Source: Paenibacillus glucanolyticus NBRC 15330 (GTDB lineage Bacteria; Bacillota; Bacilli; Paenibacillales; Paenibacillaceae). From it: 64,000 nt of DNA. Positions 24,671 through 33,020 of the stretch are shown one piece after another. The stretch covers positions 186,001 to 250,000 of the forward strand of contig NZ_BIMC01000002.1 of NCBI RefSeq assembly GCF_004000885.1, in the 5' to 3' direction. The position numbers and the translations under genes were made by a program. Below the pieces are notes generated by a model, which was given only the letters and a program-made list of their open reading frames with translations, had not been told where the DNA came from and did no database searches. The number at the start of each line of letters is the position of its first letter. The stretch's first letter is position 1.

Positions 24671-25762
24671 TTGCCAGAACGTCTTAAATATCATTTCGAG
24701 CCGAAAACCGGCTGGATCAATGATCCCAATGGTCTAGTCTTCTTTAAAGGGCGATACCACGCTTTCTTTCAGCATTATCCATTTGCTCCCCGTTGGGGTC
24801 AGATGCACTGGGGGCACGCTGTTAGCGATGACCTTGTTCATTGGGAAGAATTATCGATAGCTCTTTACCCTGACCAGGAATACGAAGACAGTGAGCAGGG
24901 TGGGTGCTTTTCCGGCTGTGCTGTCGTCAAGGACGACATCCTTTATCTCATCTATACCTCGGTATCAGATGTGCACGGTCAGACACAATCGGTTGCAATT
25001 AGCCATGACGGAATACACTTTGAGAAGTACAGTGGTAATCCTGTTATCAGGGAGTTTCCTCCAGAAGCGAGTGCTGATTTCCGTGATCCCAAGGTCACCT
25101 TCATGGACGGAGTTTACTATATGGTAATCGCGTCAGGCAAGGAGGACATTGGTAAAATACTTCTTTATCAATCACAAAATCTGCTGGATTGGGACTATGT
25201 AGGAGTCCTGTTTGAGGGCTCTGAATATGGAGGCGTCTTGGAATGCCCTGACTTCTTCCCTTTTGAAGGAAAGTATCTGCTGATGTTCTCACAAATAAAC
25301 CGTGACACCCGTGCGACGATGTTTGCTTATGGTAATTTTTACGGAAAGCAGTTGGCTGATTTTTCATTGCATACGCCTCATATTGGGCCGCACTATTATG
25401 CACCACAGACTTTTCTGGATCCTAAAGGCCGCAGGATCATTATCGGCTGGTTATTCAACAAGGATGAGAAACTAAACGGGGGAGCCGATTATGCTGGGGC
25501 ATTGACGATTCCATGCGAGCTAAGCATGAAGGACGGTAAATTGCTCGCCTACCCTGTAGCCGAAGCACAAGAGTTGCTAAACAATTCTGATGAACTGGTT
25601 GTTATCGAGAACGATAAAGTTTGGATCAAAGCAAACAATATTACCTTCCCTGTAGAATACGGCGGTGCAATAAACTCTATCAAGGTGCTGCGTGACACAA
25701 AAACCATTGAGGTGTTTGTTAACAAAGGAGAGGCCGTGTTTACCTACTGGTATGCAAAATAA
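24671..25762 (+). CDS. Glycoside hydrolase family 32 enzyme, short C-terminal domain
   Basis: Five-bladed beta-propeller of GH32 (invertase, levanase, sucrose-6-phosphate hydrolase). The nucleophile Asp is in GWINDPNG (D18), the transition-state Asp in FRDPKV (D139), the acid/base Glu in LECPDF (E191). No signal peptide, so it acts in the cytoplasm. At 363 residues it is about 100 shorter than usual: after the propeller only a reduced beta-sandwich remains, though it still ends with the family-like TIEVFVNKGEAVFT. TTG start with AAGGAGC upstream. No sugar transporter or scr-type regulator is adjacent, unusual for this family. Confidence 0.9.
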   Translation: MPERLKYHFEPKTGWINDPNGLVFFKGRYHAFFQHYPFAPRWGQMHWGHAVSDDLVHWEELSIALYPDQEYEDSEQGGCFSGCAVVKDDILYLIYTSVSDVHGQTQSVAISHDGIHFEKYSGNPVIREFPPEASADFRDPKVTFMDGVYYMVIASGKEDIGKILLYQSQNLLDWDYVGVLFEGSEYGGVLECPDFFPFEGKYLLMFSQINRDTRATMFAYGNFYGKQLADFSLHTPHIGPHYYAPQTFLDPKGRRIIIGWLFNKDEKLNGGADYAGALTIPCELSMKDGKLLAYPVAEAQELLNNSDELVVIENDKVWIKANNITFPVEYGGAINSIKVLRDTKTIEVFVNKGEAVFTYWYAK

Positions 25763-25858
25763 ATAAGCCGAGGAAAATGTGTGATAAGCACTTTATCTAA
25801 CAATCTATTTAAACTGAGGGCTTACCTTTTATGTTAGCTTGAACAAAATCCCTAAGTA

Positions 25859-25888
25859 TTGACATGGAAATTCATCGTATGTTAGCAT
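25859..25888 (+). promoter_or_regulatory. Promoter of the alpha/beta hydrolase leader
   Basis: Perfect -35 TTGACA (25859-25864) and -10-like TAGCAT (25883-25888) with an 18-bp spacer. Expected transcription start is about 25895, some 365 bases before the coding sequence, giving a long 5' leader. Confidence 0.55.
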
Positions 25889-25918
25889 TGCTGTATATGA
25901 TACGAACGGAGGGGTTAC

Positions 25919-26258
25919 GTGTGGCAAACTAATTCTCGATATTCTTCGCACAATGAATTGGATAGTGGTTTAAGGCTATTTTGTGTGCAAAGTAATCGAA
26001 GAATGGTTTGCCTTCACGGTAACCTAATTTAGTTATATGCGATTAGAGACGGGGGATTTTATTCTTCTATCGCGTTGACTGGACTTGAAGAAAATGTAAT
26101 GAACCCTTTAAGGATCTATCTGGTGACTGGACTGAGAGTCTATCATAGGGTGATTATCTTATTTGTTCATTTTCAAATTCTTTTTCGATTACAGTATGCA
26201 CAGGCCGATATAGCCTGTGTTTTTCTATTTTGTATAAACATTGGAGGTAGGAATTCAC
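25919..26258 (+). promoter_or_regulatory. Long leader with uORF signals, stem-loop and terminator (possible attenuator)
   Basis: A strong RBS GGAGGGG (25908-25914) is followed by GTG starts at 25919 (36 codons, to 26029) and 25921 (3 codons, MAN). Both run into the left arm of an imperfect 28-bp inverted repeat, 25923-25951 with 25985-26012 (GGCAAAC/GTTTGCC at the ends). A U-run terminator at 26199-26226 lies just before the RBS of the hydrolase gene. This order of promoter, small ORF, stem-loop and terminator is the layout of ribosome-controlled attenuators of antibiotic-resistance genes. Two TGACTGGACT repeats lie at about 26073 and 26124. Function is inferred. Confidence 0.45.
26199..26226 (+). 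terminator. Terminator directly upstream of the alpha/beta hydrolase
   Basis: CACAGGC / GCCTGTG stem, 7-base loop, TTTTTCTATTTT. It ends about 17 bases before the RBS GGAGGT of the following gene, so it can only make sense as an attenuator or as the end of a small RNA. Confidence 0.82.
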
Positions 26259-27101
26259 ATGAACGAACGATTCATAAATGCAGATGGAATTAATATATGT
26301 ACAGACAGTTTTGGAGACCCCGTTAACCCGGCCATTTTGCTGATTATGGGTGCCCAATCCTCCATGATTTGGTGGGAAGAAGAATTCTGCCAGCGTCTAG
26401 CTGATACAGGGCGTTTTATCATTCGTTATGATAATCGCGATGTTGGACGCACAACAACTTACGAACCTGGTCAACCCGATTATACTTTCGAAGACATGGC
26501 AGATGATGCTATTCGTGTGTTGGATGCTTATAAAATGGAGAAAGCGCATATCTTAGGCATGTCGATGGGCGGCATGTTGACTCAAATGATAGCTCTGCGT
26601 CATCCGGAGAGAGTTCTAACGATTACCCTCCTATCCACGTCCAATTTTGCTCCACATCTTCCCCCGATGGAGGAAAAGATAATGGACTTTTTCTCGAAAA
26701 TGGGGGTTATCGATTGGTCCAACGAACATTCGGTAACGGAATTTGCTGTGGAGAGATCGAGAATTCTAGCAGGTTCAAAGCATCTTTTCGATGAGAATAA
26801 AGTTGGCATTTTGGCTAAACGAGAATTTGCAAGAAGTAATAATATCGCGAGCATGAGTAATCATGGCTTAATAGCAGGTGGCGAATCGTACTTGGCTAGG
26901 ACGAGTGCAATAAATGTACCCACTCTGGTTATACACGGTACGGAAGATCCCATAATTCCTTATGAACATGGTGAAAATCTTGCTAACGAGATTCCGGGTG
27001 CGGTTTTACTAACATTGGTGGGGACAGGACATGAGCTTCATTATGATGACTGGGGTTTAGTCATCGATTCGATCTCAAAGCACACTTCAATTTCTGAATA
27101 G
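26259..27101 (+). CDS. Alpha/beta hydrolase (esterase-like; candidate antibiotic-inactivating esterase)
   Basis: 280-residue alpha/beta hydrolase. The oxyanion segment is ILLIMGAQSSMIWW, followed by RFIIRYDNRDVGRTT; the nucleophile elbow is ILGMSMGGMLTQ (Ser in G-M-S-M-G), the acid is in IHGTEDPIIPYEHG and the His in VGTGHEL. The RYDNRDVGRTT signature occurs in a branch that includes methylesterases and macrolide esterases such as EstT; membership in the latter is not shown by sequence alone. ATG 26259 is chosen because GGAGGT lies 10 bases before it. The gene sits behind a long leader with an intrinsic terminator, which supports inducible expression. Confidence 0.87.
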   Translation: MNERFINADGINICTDSFGDPVNPAILLIMGAQSSMIWWEEEFCQRLADTGRFIIRYDNRDVGRTTTYEPGQPDYTFEDMADDAIRVLDAYKMEKAHILGMSMGGMLTQMIALRHPERVLTITLLSTSNFAPHLPPMEEKIMDFFSKMGVIDWSNEHSVTEFAVERSRILAGSKHLFDENKVGILAKREFARSNNIASMSNHGLIAGGESYLARTSAINVPTLVIHGTEDPIIPYEHGENLANEIPGAVLLTLVGTGHELHYDDWGLVIDSISKHTSISE

Positions 27102-27151
27102 TTCAACTGACGGGTACGATAGCAACCATTGAGCGGAAGGGAGCCTATATT

Positions 27152-27592
27152 ATGAAAGAATTACTTGAAGAGCCAAAAGGGACAACATACAAAGACCTGT
27201 TAGAGGTAGCGTTTAGCACATGTGACGAGTTTCTGTTAGTTAAAAGGGACCAACTTGATTTAAACAAAAACGCTAAACAATGGATTGAAGAGATAAAGCC
27301 GCACATAAAAGAAATAAGAAGGCAGGATGCATGGCCAGGGACAACTTTACTTGGACACTATGCGGATGTTTATTATTTTAATTGCAATCAAGAATTGAAA
27401 GAAGTGCTGATAAGGAAAACTGAACGCTTATATCAATGGCTTCAGCCAGAATTGCTTGAAGACATATGCTTTTTTAAGAACGGGAAAGAATGGTTGGCTA
27501 CTGTAGCACATGAACAAATAGGTGTTATTATGACTGAAGATGAAAATGAAATTGAGAAAATTAGAGGAATAAAAGGAATTAAAATGTCATGA
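27152..27592 (+). CDS. Hypothetical protein, 146 aa
   Basis: Soluble helical protein, MKELLEEPKGTTYKDLLEVA at the start, with a Trp-rich middle (DAWPGTTLLGHYADVYYFNC) and an acidic C-terminus. No recognised domain. RBS AGCGGAAGGGAG precedes the ATG. It starts 50 bases after the hydrolase gene without an intervening terminator, so it is probably in the same transcript and would share its leader control. Confidence 0.68.
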   Translation: MKELLEEPKGTTYKDLLEVAFSTCDEFLLVKRDQLDLNKNAKQWIEEIKPHIKEIRRQDAWPGTTLLGHYADVYYFNCNQELKEVLIRKTERLYQWLQPELLEDICFFKNGKEWLATVAHEQIGVIMTEDENEIEKIRGIKGIKMS

Positions 27593-27656
27593 AAAATTAA
27601 AATGATTCAGTATTTTATAACAAGTCTTATACGCATATAAAACAAAGGTGATATAT

Positions 27657-27720
27657 AACAATAGTCAACAAGAGGAAGTAAGAAACCCACCCAAAGGTCG
27701 AGGCCAGAGGTGGGTTTTCT
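27657..27720. repeat. Terminator-like hairpin, second of two related copies
   Basis: AACAATAGTCAACAAGAGGA, AGTAAGAAACCCACC and AGGTGGGTTTTCT. It shares the purine-rich lead-in and the AACCCAC/GTGGGTT stem with 20853-20912. It also stands between convergent genes, so it may act as a two-way terminator. Confidence 0.62.
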
Positions 27721-27764
27721 CACAGAAGAAAGTACTTATGTAAATTGTGAAGCATAGTTTTTTT

Positions 27765-28583
27765 CTAAACGCGAATGTCAATACCCATATTACGTTGTTC
27801 TTGCAGGTTATTATTCTTGTTCTTGTCAGTATCCTGATTCTGCCCTAGCCTATCGGCAGTGTGTACAGGTTGATTAGATACCGGTAGATCCTCCTGGTTA
27901 TCAACCTCTCCGGTGACGATTTTCTTATCATCGTTCTGAATATCCTCTCTAGTGTCTTCGATCTTTTCACTGATTTTACGATCCAATTCAGTAATTTTCC
28001 TCTCGATGTTTAATGCGTCTTCGGTTTTGGATTTATTAATTGTCAATTCCAAGTTCATTCTCATTTCCGATTTGCCTGGGTCACCGGGTTCATTCTCACC
28101 TCCAAGAAGCTCTCTTCCCTTTCTTACTTCCTGCCTAAGGGTGTCAGATTCCACTTTCAGTGATCTACGCACACTTGCCATTTTGGTCAATTGGTCATGT
28201 AAATTGCTGGCTTGTAAAAACTTTTCCATCGGTATGCCGGATAGATCTTGTTTACCTGTATTCGTTTCGGTTTTTTTAATTGAATCTTCCTTTTGAGAAG
28301 AAGCACTGTTTTTATTTTTAGTATCCTCAGTCTTCTCCATTCTTTTCTGCATAATTTGAGATTCAAGTAATTGCATGTCCACGGTTAACAGTTTAATTCT
28401 TTCATCTTTTTGTTTAGAGTCCAGTTTTTCGTCGGATCTAACACTAGCGATTTTTTCATTAATCATTCCTTTTTGATTGATTAGCTGCTCAATCTCCCGG
28501 TCAATGGGTGACATGATATTTGCTCTGGATTTTACAGGCGGTGTAGATTGTGATCTGCTTGAAATACTTGAGATTTGAGCCAT
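27765..28583 (-). CDS. FlxA-like coiled-coil protein
   Basis: 272 residues, almost entirely helical and charged. Residues about 27-80 (PIDREIEQLINQKGMINEKI, then a further heptad stretch to IMQKRMEKTED) match the FlxA-like pattern of short internal coiled coils. A Lys/Asn/Ser-rich linker, a second coil (about 120-210) and an acidic Asp/Asn/Gln-rich tail follow. No signal or membrane segment. FlxA-like proteins are often linked to motility genes, but none is adjacent. RBS AAAGGAAGTG. Monocistronic, AT-rich. Role unknown. Confidence 0.72.
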   Translation of the reverse strand: MAQISSISSRSQSTPPVKSRANIMSPIDREIEQLINQKGMINEKIASVRSDEKLDSKQKDERIKLLTVDMQLLESQIMQKRMEKTEDTKNKNSASSQKEDSIKKTETNTGKQDLSGIPMEKFLQASNLHDQLTKMASVRRSLKVESDTLRQEVRKGRELLGGENEPGDPGKSEMRMNLELTINKSKTEDALNIERKITELDRKISEKIEDTREDIQNDDKKIVTGEVDNQEDLPVSNQPVHTADRLGQNQDTDKNKNNNLQEQRNMGIDIRV

Positions 28584-28716
28584 GTAAACACTTCCTTTAT
28601 AATGTAATGGTAAATATTTCTTTACAACTATTATCGGCTGTTCATCATATGAATATTATGAAAAATATGGATAACCGTACACGTTTTCATTCTTGCTTTT
28701 ATTCTGGCGGATGGGT

Positions 28717-28745
28717 TTGGTACTTTAATGGGATTTCGGTAATCT
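28717..28745 (+). promoter_or_regulatory. Promoter upstream of the 18-residue ORF
   Basis: TTGGTA (28717-28722), 17-bp spacer, TAATCT (28740-28745); about 20 bases before the RBS AGAGGGGAG of the small ORF. Confidence 0.5.
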
Positions 28746-28764
28746 AAGAGGGGAGCAATTGAAG

Positions 28765-28821
28765 ATGACAATTTTTCTAAAGAAGTTTTCATTTTTTCAG
28801 AAAATGATGATAAAAACATGA
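28765..28821 (+). CDS. 18-residue leader ORF coupled to the next gene
   Basis: MTIFLKKFSFFQKMMIKT. It has the only strong RBS in the region (AGAGGGGAG at 28748-28756) and its stop TGA overlaps the ATG of the next gene (ATGA). The downstream gene has no RBS of its own, so translation is probably coupled through this ORF. It may also be the true N-terminus of the protein if a frameshift is present. Confidence 0.5.
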   Translation: MTIFLKKFSFFQKMMIKT

Positions 28822-29351
28822 AGACTAAAATTTTAATAGCAATTGTAATAGCTCTAGGAATATTCTTAATTTGGTACCTCACACCTAGACAATATACAGC
28901 TACTTTAGATGGCGTTTATTATCAATTAGACAAAGAAGAGGTGATCGAGAATGTGAAATTGCATTTCGAGGGGAAGCTGCAAAATCGTATGAATGGTAAA
29001 AAAAACTTTAACGGTGTAATTAACTTTGAGGGAATGAAAATTCCTCATCTCCCGCAAGATCGAACTGAACTGATATTACAGTATCAGGGTGATAATTTTA
29101 GCACCATATTTTCCGGATTTCGTGTCATAGATGAGAAAGGTAGAGTAGTGCCTGATATTTATACTTATGGCGGGATATATATAAATGATGACTTCACTCA
29201 ATTTACGATAACTGTTTTTATAGATGGAGATTCTCAAACCTGGTCTTCATCTGACGGACTTATGATAACGGCACCTGCAAAAGACAGAGTAGAAGCATCG
29301 AATTTATCTAGAAAATTAATGAGCAGGTTGGGAATTACTTTAAACAATTGA
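28818..29351 (+). CDS. Membrane-anchored hypothetical protein, 177 aa
   Basis: One N-terminal membrane helix (about residues 4-21, ILIAIVIALGIFLIWYLTP), then an extracellular domain rich in beta strands (TATLDGVYYQLDKEEVIENV, LHFEGKLQNRMNG..FNGVINFEG) with no cysteines. It resembles the many small N-in lipoprotein-like or membrane-anchored proteins of Bacilli but I cannot assign a family. Start overlaps the preceding 18-residue ORF by 4 bases. Monocistronic apart from that ORF. Confidence 0.72.
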   Translation: MKTKILIAIVIALGIFLIWYLTPRQYTATLDGVYYQLDKEEVIENVKLHFEGKLQNRMNGKKNFNGVINFEGMKIPHLPQDRTELILQYQGDNFSTIFSGFRVIDEKGRVVPDIYTYGGIYINDDFTQFTITVFIDGDSQTWSSSDGLMITAPAKDRVEASNLSRKLMSRLGITLNN

Positions 29352-29482
29352 GCTGACGAAGAACGCTAACTCATTTCCAAGATGGTATAAACATCAGATA
29401 ACAATGTGTAAATACTATGTTGCAAGGCTATAGAAATGAAATGTTTTTTCGAAAATACATTAGACTTGTAGCAGCGCTTTCG

Positions 29483-29503
29483 CTCCCTTCCTTAGGAAGG
29501 GAG
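29483..29503. repeat. Perfect short palindrome
   Basis: CTCCCTTCC-TTA-GGAAGGGAG, a 9-bp perfect stem with a 3-base loop but no U-run. It lies in the gap between the 177-aa gene and the broken membrane-protein gene. Confidence 0.5.
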
Positions 29504-29556
29504 GTTCTCAGACATAAAAACGTAAACTGCAATGGGTCATTAAGGGTGAATTGAAA

Positions 29557-29942
29557 TGATACGAGACTATACATAAGATTAATACGTCCTCCATTTTTTT
29601 GTGTTATAGGGATAATAATATTTATACTAGCCGTAATAATGAAATTATGTTTTATTTATGCGACCGATATAGGTGTGAAAATATTAACCTCCACATTATT
29701 TGCGGTTTTATTATGGTGCAGTACTTTTTGGGGGATTTTTTCGATTCTATGAATTTTTTATTTTGATGAAGGCATGTATACATTTGAGATTGAGATATAC
29801 CAATGGGGAAATCGATGGAACAATTTATCATGACAAATTAAGGGCCTCAACATCAAATTACATAATCAATACGATTTATATGATAATTGTAGTTCTTTCA
29901 TCTGTTTACGTTGTATTTAATTGGGAAGAGATCAATATCTAA
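29557..29942 (+). pseudogene. Broken small membrane-protein gene
   Basis: Two reading frames encode consecutive parts of one multi-helix protein. The first gives RPPFFCVIGIIIFILAVIMK and ILTSTLFAVLLWCSTFWGIF, two membrane helices, and stops at about 29751. The second continues with FYEFFILMKACIHLRLRYTN and a last helix INTIYMIIVVLSSVYVVFNW, ending at 29942. A frameshift near 29745 and possibly another near the start (ATG 29557 runs out after six codons) are needed. Family not recognised. The rest of the 29352-30076 gap holds only the palindrome at 29483. Confidence 0.55.
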
Positions 29943-30076
29943 AGAAAGCACAAATGGAATAAAAATTACATTTATGCTGGATTAGATAAGTATCAGGAGG
30001 CTTGGCGCTTGGGGACCGTTTTATAGTAAGCTTATACTTAGTGATTTTTAAACTTGGGAACTGTGAGGAAATGAAG

Positions 30077-31258
30077 ATGACGAAGAAGCTGTATTACGAG
30101 TCCGCTTATATTAGGGAGTGGGAAACAAGAATCACGCAGAAGTTGGAACGGGAGGACGGCATCTATCTGGTATTGGAGGAGACGGCCTTTTACCCTCATG
30201 GTGGGGGACAGCCCTGCGACCTGGGGTGGATCGATAAAATTCCGGTTCTTGATGTCGTTCTAGAAGAGGGAGCGATTCTGCATAAAGTCGAGTTTTTTCC
30301 GGAAAAGGAAGAGATTGGCTGCCGTTTGGACTGGGACCGTAGGTTCGACCATATGCAGCATCACAGCGGTCAGCATCTGCTGTCAGCCATGTGCCTGGAG
30401 GCATTCCAAGCCGAGACACTCAGCTTCCATCTGGGTCAGGATTACGCGACTATTGATGTCGCGCGATCGGGTCTGTCTCAGGCTGAGCTGATGATGCTGG
30501 AGCTGGAGATCAATGATCAGATTTACCTGAATCGAAAGGTATCGAATTATTTTGTGAGCCGGGAGCAGGCTGCTGTTCTGCCACTGGTGAAACAGCCGAA
30601 GGTAACCGATGATATCCGGATCGTTGAAATCGAAGGTATTGAATATAATGCTTGCGGCGGCACACATGTCTCCGCAACGGGTGAGATCGGAATGATCAAG
30701 CTGCTTAGAGCGGAGAAGCAGAAGGGGCACGTGCGTATTTATTTTAAGTGTGGATATCGAGCGTTAAAGGAATTTAATATTGGAATGGAGATTCTCGGCA
30801 GCTTGTCGGCCAGGTTCAATACCGCCAAGGAAGAGATTCCGGACCGGATAGCGAAGTGGGATCTGGAACAGAAGCAGCTCCAGGCTGAATTGAGTGCAGT
30901 GAAGGCTGAGAATGATGTTTATTTGGCTGAAAAGCTATTGGCTGATCGTCAGGGCAGGCTGATCCAGCACGTTTTTGCGGACAAGCCGCTGAAGGATATG
31001 CAGAACCTGACGGCCAAGCTCACCGAACAAGCTGACGTTATCGCACTCTTCGTGTCCAAAACAGACCATAAGGTAGTTCTCGCCCAAGGAGAGAGGGGAC
31101 CTGCTTGCGGAGCTTTTTTCAAGTTGCATCTGGCCGATTATGGCGGTAAAGGCGGAGGCAGCGATAAGATGGCACAGGCCGGTTTTGCCACTGCGGAGGA
31201 TGCCATGTCGTTCTATCATTTTACGTCGGAGTCATTAATGGCGCTTGAAGAGGAGTAA
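30077..31258 (+). CDS. Alanyl-tRNA editing protein (AlaX, long form with DHHA1 domain)
   Basis: Free-standing editing enzyme that hydrolyses mischarged seryl- (or glycyl-) tRNA-Ala. Residues 1-230 match the AlaRS editing domain: FYPHGGGQPCD, the zinc motif HHSGQHLLS (H96, H100), then the second zinc half NACGGTHVS. A coiled coil follows (about 255-290) and a C-terminal DHHA1 domain ending DYGGKGGGSDKMAQAG. 393 residues, the long AlaX type. The start is ATG 30077, 7 bases after GTGAGGA; the frame is open 25 codons further. GC-richer than the genes around it and more like the core genome. Terminator downstream. Confidence 0.92.
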   Translation: MTKKLYYESAYIREWETRITQKLEREDGIYLVLEETAFYPHGGGQPCDLGWIDKIPVLDVVLEEGAILHKVEFFPEKEEIGCRLDWDRRFDHMQHHSGQHLLSAMCLEAFQAETLSFHLGQDYATIDVARSGLSQAELMMLELEINDQIYLNRKVSNYFVSREQAAVLPLVKQPKVTDDIRIVEIEGIEYNACGGTHVSATGEIGMIKLLRAEKQKGHVRIYFKCGYRALKEFNIGMEILGSLSARFNTAKEEIPDRIAKWDLEQKQLQAELSAVKAENDVYLAEKLLADRQGRLIQHVFADKPLKDMQNLTAKLTEQADVIALFVSKTDHKVVLAQGERGPACGAFFKLHLADYGGKGGGSDKMAQAGFATAEDAMSFYHFTSESLMALEEE

Positions 31259-31356
31259 GCGGCTTTGGTTGAAAGCTTCATCTGAGGGCATGCTCGAAAC
31301 CAGGGTTGGCTGTGTTCACGGTTTATTAATTAATATAGTGCAGAGTTATCGCGGAT

Positions 31357-31402
31357 GACCTGCAGCGATGTCATGGAGATGACCTGCTGCGGGTCTTTTT
31401 TT
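31357..31402 (+). terminator. Terminator of the alaX gene
   Basis: GACCTGCAGC / GCTGCGGGTC stem with a 19-base loop containing a repeat of ATGACCTGC, then eight Ts. Confidence 0.82.
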
Positions 31403-31539
31403 CGATATATGATACGGAGATATTCCGGTTAATCGTAATATACACGGGTATTTACGAACTGCAAGAACAGGGATATTATGGAAGTGTCTAAAGAAGAGGA
31501 TAGGGATGCCAAGTATTTTTAAAGGAAGGATGTGTTAGG

Positions 31540-32058
31540 ATGCTTCACGATTTACAGGGCGAAGAGAATATGTCAACGATTGTGGGGATGTTATATGGCG
31601 CGGTAAAAGAGAATAGTCAACGACTAAAGTCCATATCGGAAGGCATGCTGCAAGAAGAAGTAGATTACAAGGGGCCAAGCAACCATTATAATAGCACCGC
31701 TCAGTTAATCCAACATCTCCTGTACGTTGATCTGAATTGGGTTTATAGAATAAAGGGACAGCCGCTTCCACAGTCATTAAAGGACAAATATGGGCCCATG
31801 ATCGATGATATTAACAGGCTTCCGATGGTCAAAGGAATACCTCTGGAGACACTTATGTCTAATTACGAAGATGTACTAAATAGGTTGAAGGAAACATGCA
31901 CGCAATTAACGGATGCTGATCTGGATAACATCGTCACATTTGGTCATGAAAATGAAAAGCAAGCAACCATCCGCTGGGGATTATGGCATATCGCAGATCA
32001 TAACCGCTATCATCAAGCCCATATCAACCAGCTTAGAAAGTGGTACAGTGAAAAGTGA
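31540..32058 (+). CDS. DinB family protein
   Basis: 172-residue four-helix bundle of the DinB/YfiT superfamily. The three metal-binding His positions are LIQHLLYVDLNWVYR, HIADHNRYHQAHI (two His). This is the usual geometry for a mononuclear Ni/Zn site. Some members transfer small thiols (bacillithiol S-transferases), most have no known substrate. RBS AAAGGAAGGATG. The first ATG (31540) is used; ATG 31570 is possible. First of three DinB proteins in the window (also 42372 and 56098). Confidence 0.85.
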   Translation: MLHDLQGEENMSTIVGMLYGAVKENSQRLKSISEGMLQEEVDYKGPSNHYNSTAQLIQHLLYVDLNWVYRIKGQPLPQSLKDKYGPMIDDINRLPMVKGIPLETLMSNYEDVLNRLKETCTQLTDADLDNIVTFGHENEKQATIRWGLWHIADHNRYHQAHINQLRKWYSEK

Positions 32059-32138
32059 AATCGATTTTTCATACACTAATGGACAGGTATTGAACAACCC
32101 TGTTAGGGATAATTAACCCCGAGGAAAGGACAATCCCC

Positions 32139-32891
32139 ATGATGACACAAACAGAAATGCTACATATCGTGCAAACACAGCTCGCTATCGATTTGAACTG
32201 TACCGTTGACGAACTGAACGGAGAAAAAGACAGCGTTATTTTTGTTGACGCCAAAGAAAATCCCGGACGCAGGCCGTATCCGAGGAAAGAGCGTTATTTT
32301 GAAATTTTGTCCATGGGTAAGTCCATTGTGGTATCGGCTACGCCGGAACGACTGGAGATTGCCAAAGCGCATATGCATGGCAAAGATAGAGACGCTATTT
32401 TTTCCTCACCGTTCATTAGAGGTCTCTACCTACACTTTCTCCCTGATTTGGAGAGAATCAAGCCGGTGTCGCCACCAGCCGGTTTTTCATATGAAGTGGC
32501 CGAGAAGAATGAGATTGCGAATTTCATGGGGATTAAGGGACTGGAAAATGCTATTATATCTGATGCGAATCTGCCCATACAGACGGTGTTGGTTGTAGTT
32601 GCCAAGCAAAATGGGAAGGTCGTTGGTTTGGCAGGGGCGTGTAATGCATGTGCCAAGATGTGGCAGATTGGAATCGAGGTGCTTCCAGAGTACCGCCATT
32701 TGGGATTGGCCTCTTATCTTGTAAGCAGCTTAACTTTTGAAATATTAAATCGGGGCTGCGTACCAACATATGATGTCATCTCAAGCCATATTGCCTCACA
32801 ACGAGTGGCTTACCGGGTAGGATATTATCCGGCATTCGTGACGGATTGGCGAGTTGACTTCAAGGATTTTGAAACTGGGGCAAACAGATAA
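32139..32891 (+). CDS. GNAT family N-acetyltransferase, 250 aa
   Basis: Acetyl-CoA-dependent acetyltransferase. The C-terminal half is the GNAT fold: VLVVVAKQNGKVVGLAGACN (beta 4), WQIGIEVLPEYRHLGLASYL with the pyrophosphate-binding Q/RxxGxA/G variant RHLGLA, then VISSHIASQRVAYRVGYYPA (motif B). The N-terminal about 110 residues are an extra domain as in long GNAT proteins of Bacilli. RBS GAGGAAAGGAC. It follows the DinB gene by 80 bases and may share its transcript. Substrate unknown. Confidence 0.87.
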   Translation: MMTQTEMLHIVQTQLAIDLNCTVDELNGEKDSVIFVDAKENPGRRPYPRKERYFEILSMGKSIVVSATPERLEIAKAHMHGKDRDAIFSSPFIRGLYLHFLPDLERIKPVSPPAGFSYEVAEKNEIANFMGIKGLENAIISDANLPIQTVLVVVAKQNGKVVGLAGACNACAKMWQIGIEVLPEYRHLGLASYLVSSLTFEILNRGCVPTYDVISSHIASQRVAYRVGYYPAFVTDWRVDFKDFETGANR

Positions 32892-33020
32892 CGAAGAATT
32901 CGATACATAGTAAATGAAGTTAGCTGTCAATCTGAAGATAAAAAGAATACTTGGTTCGGGTATGCATTAGTTAGCCCCATTGAATCAATGAGGCTTCGGT
33001 CTATGCGGAGGTTGCGTTTA

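Noticed and set aside
26075..26293. 72-codon ORF through the leader terminator at 26.2 kb
   Set aside because: It reads through a U-run terminator and the RBS of the hydrolase gene, and has no RBS of its own.
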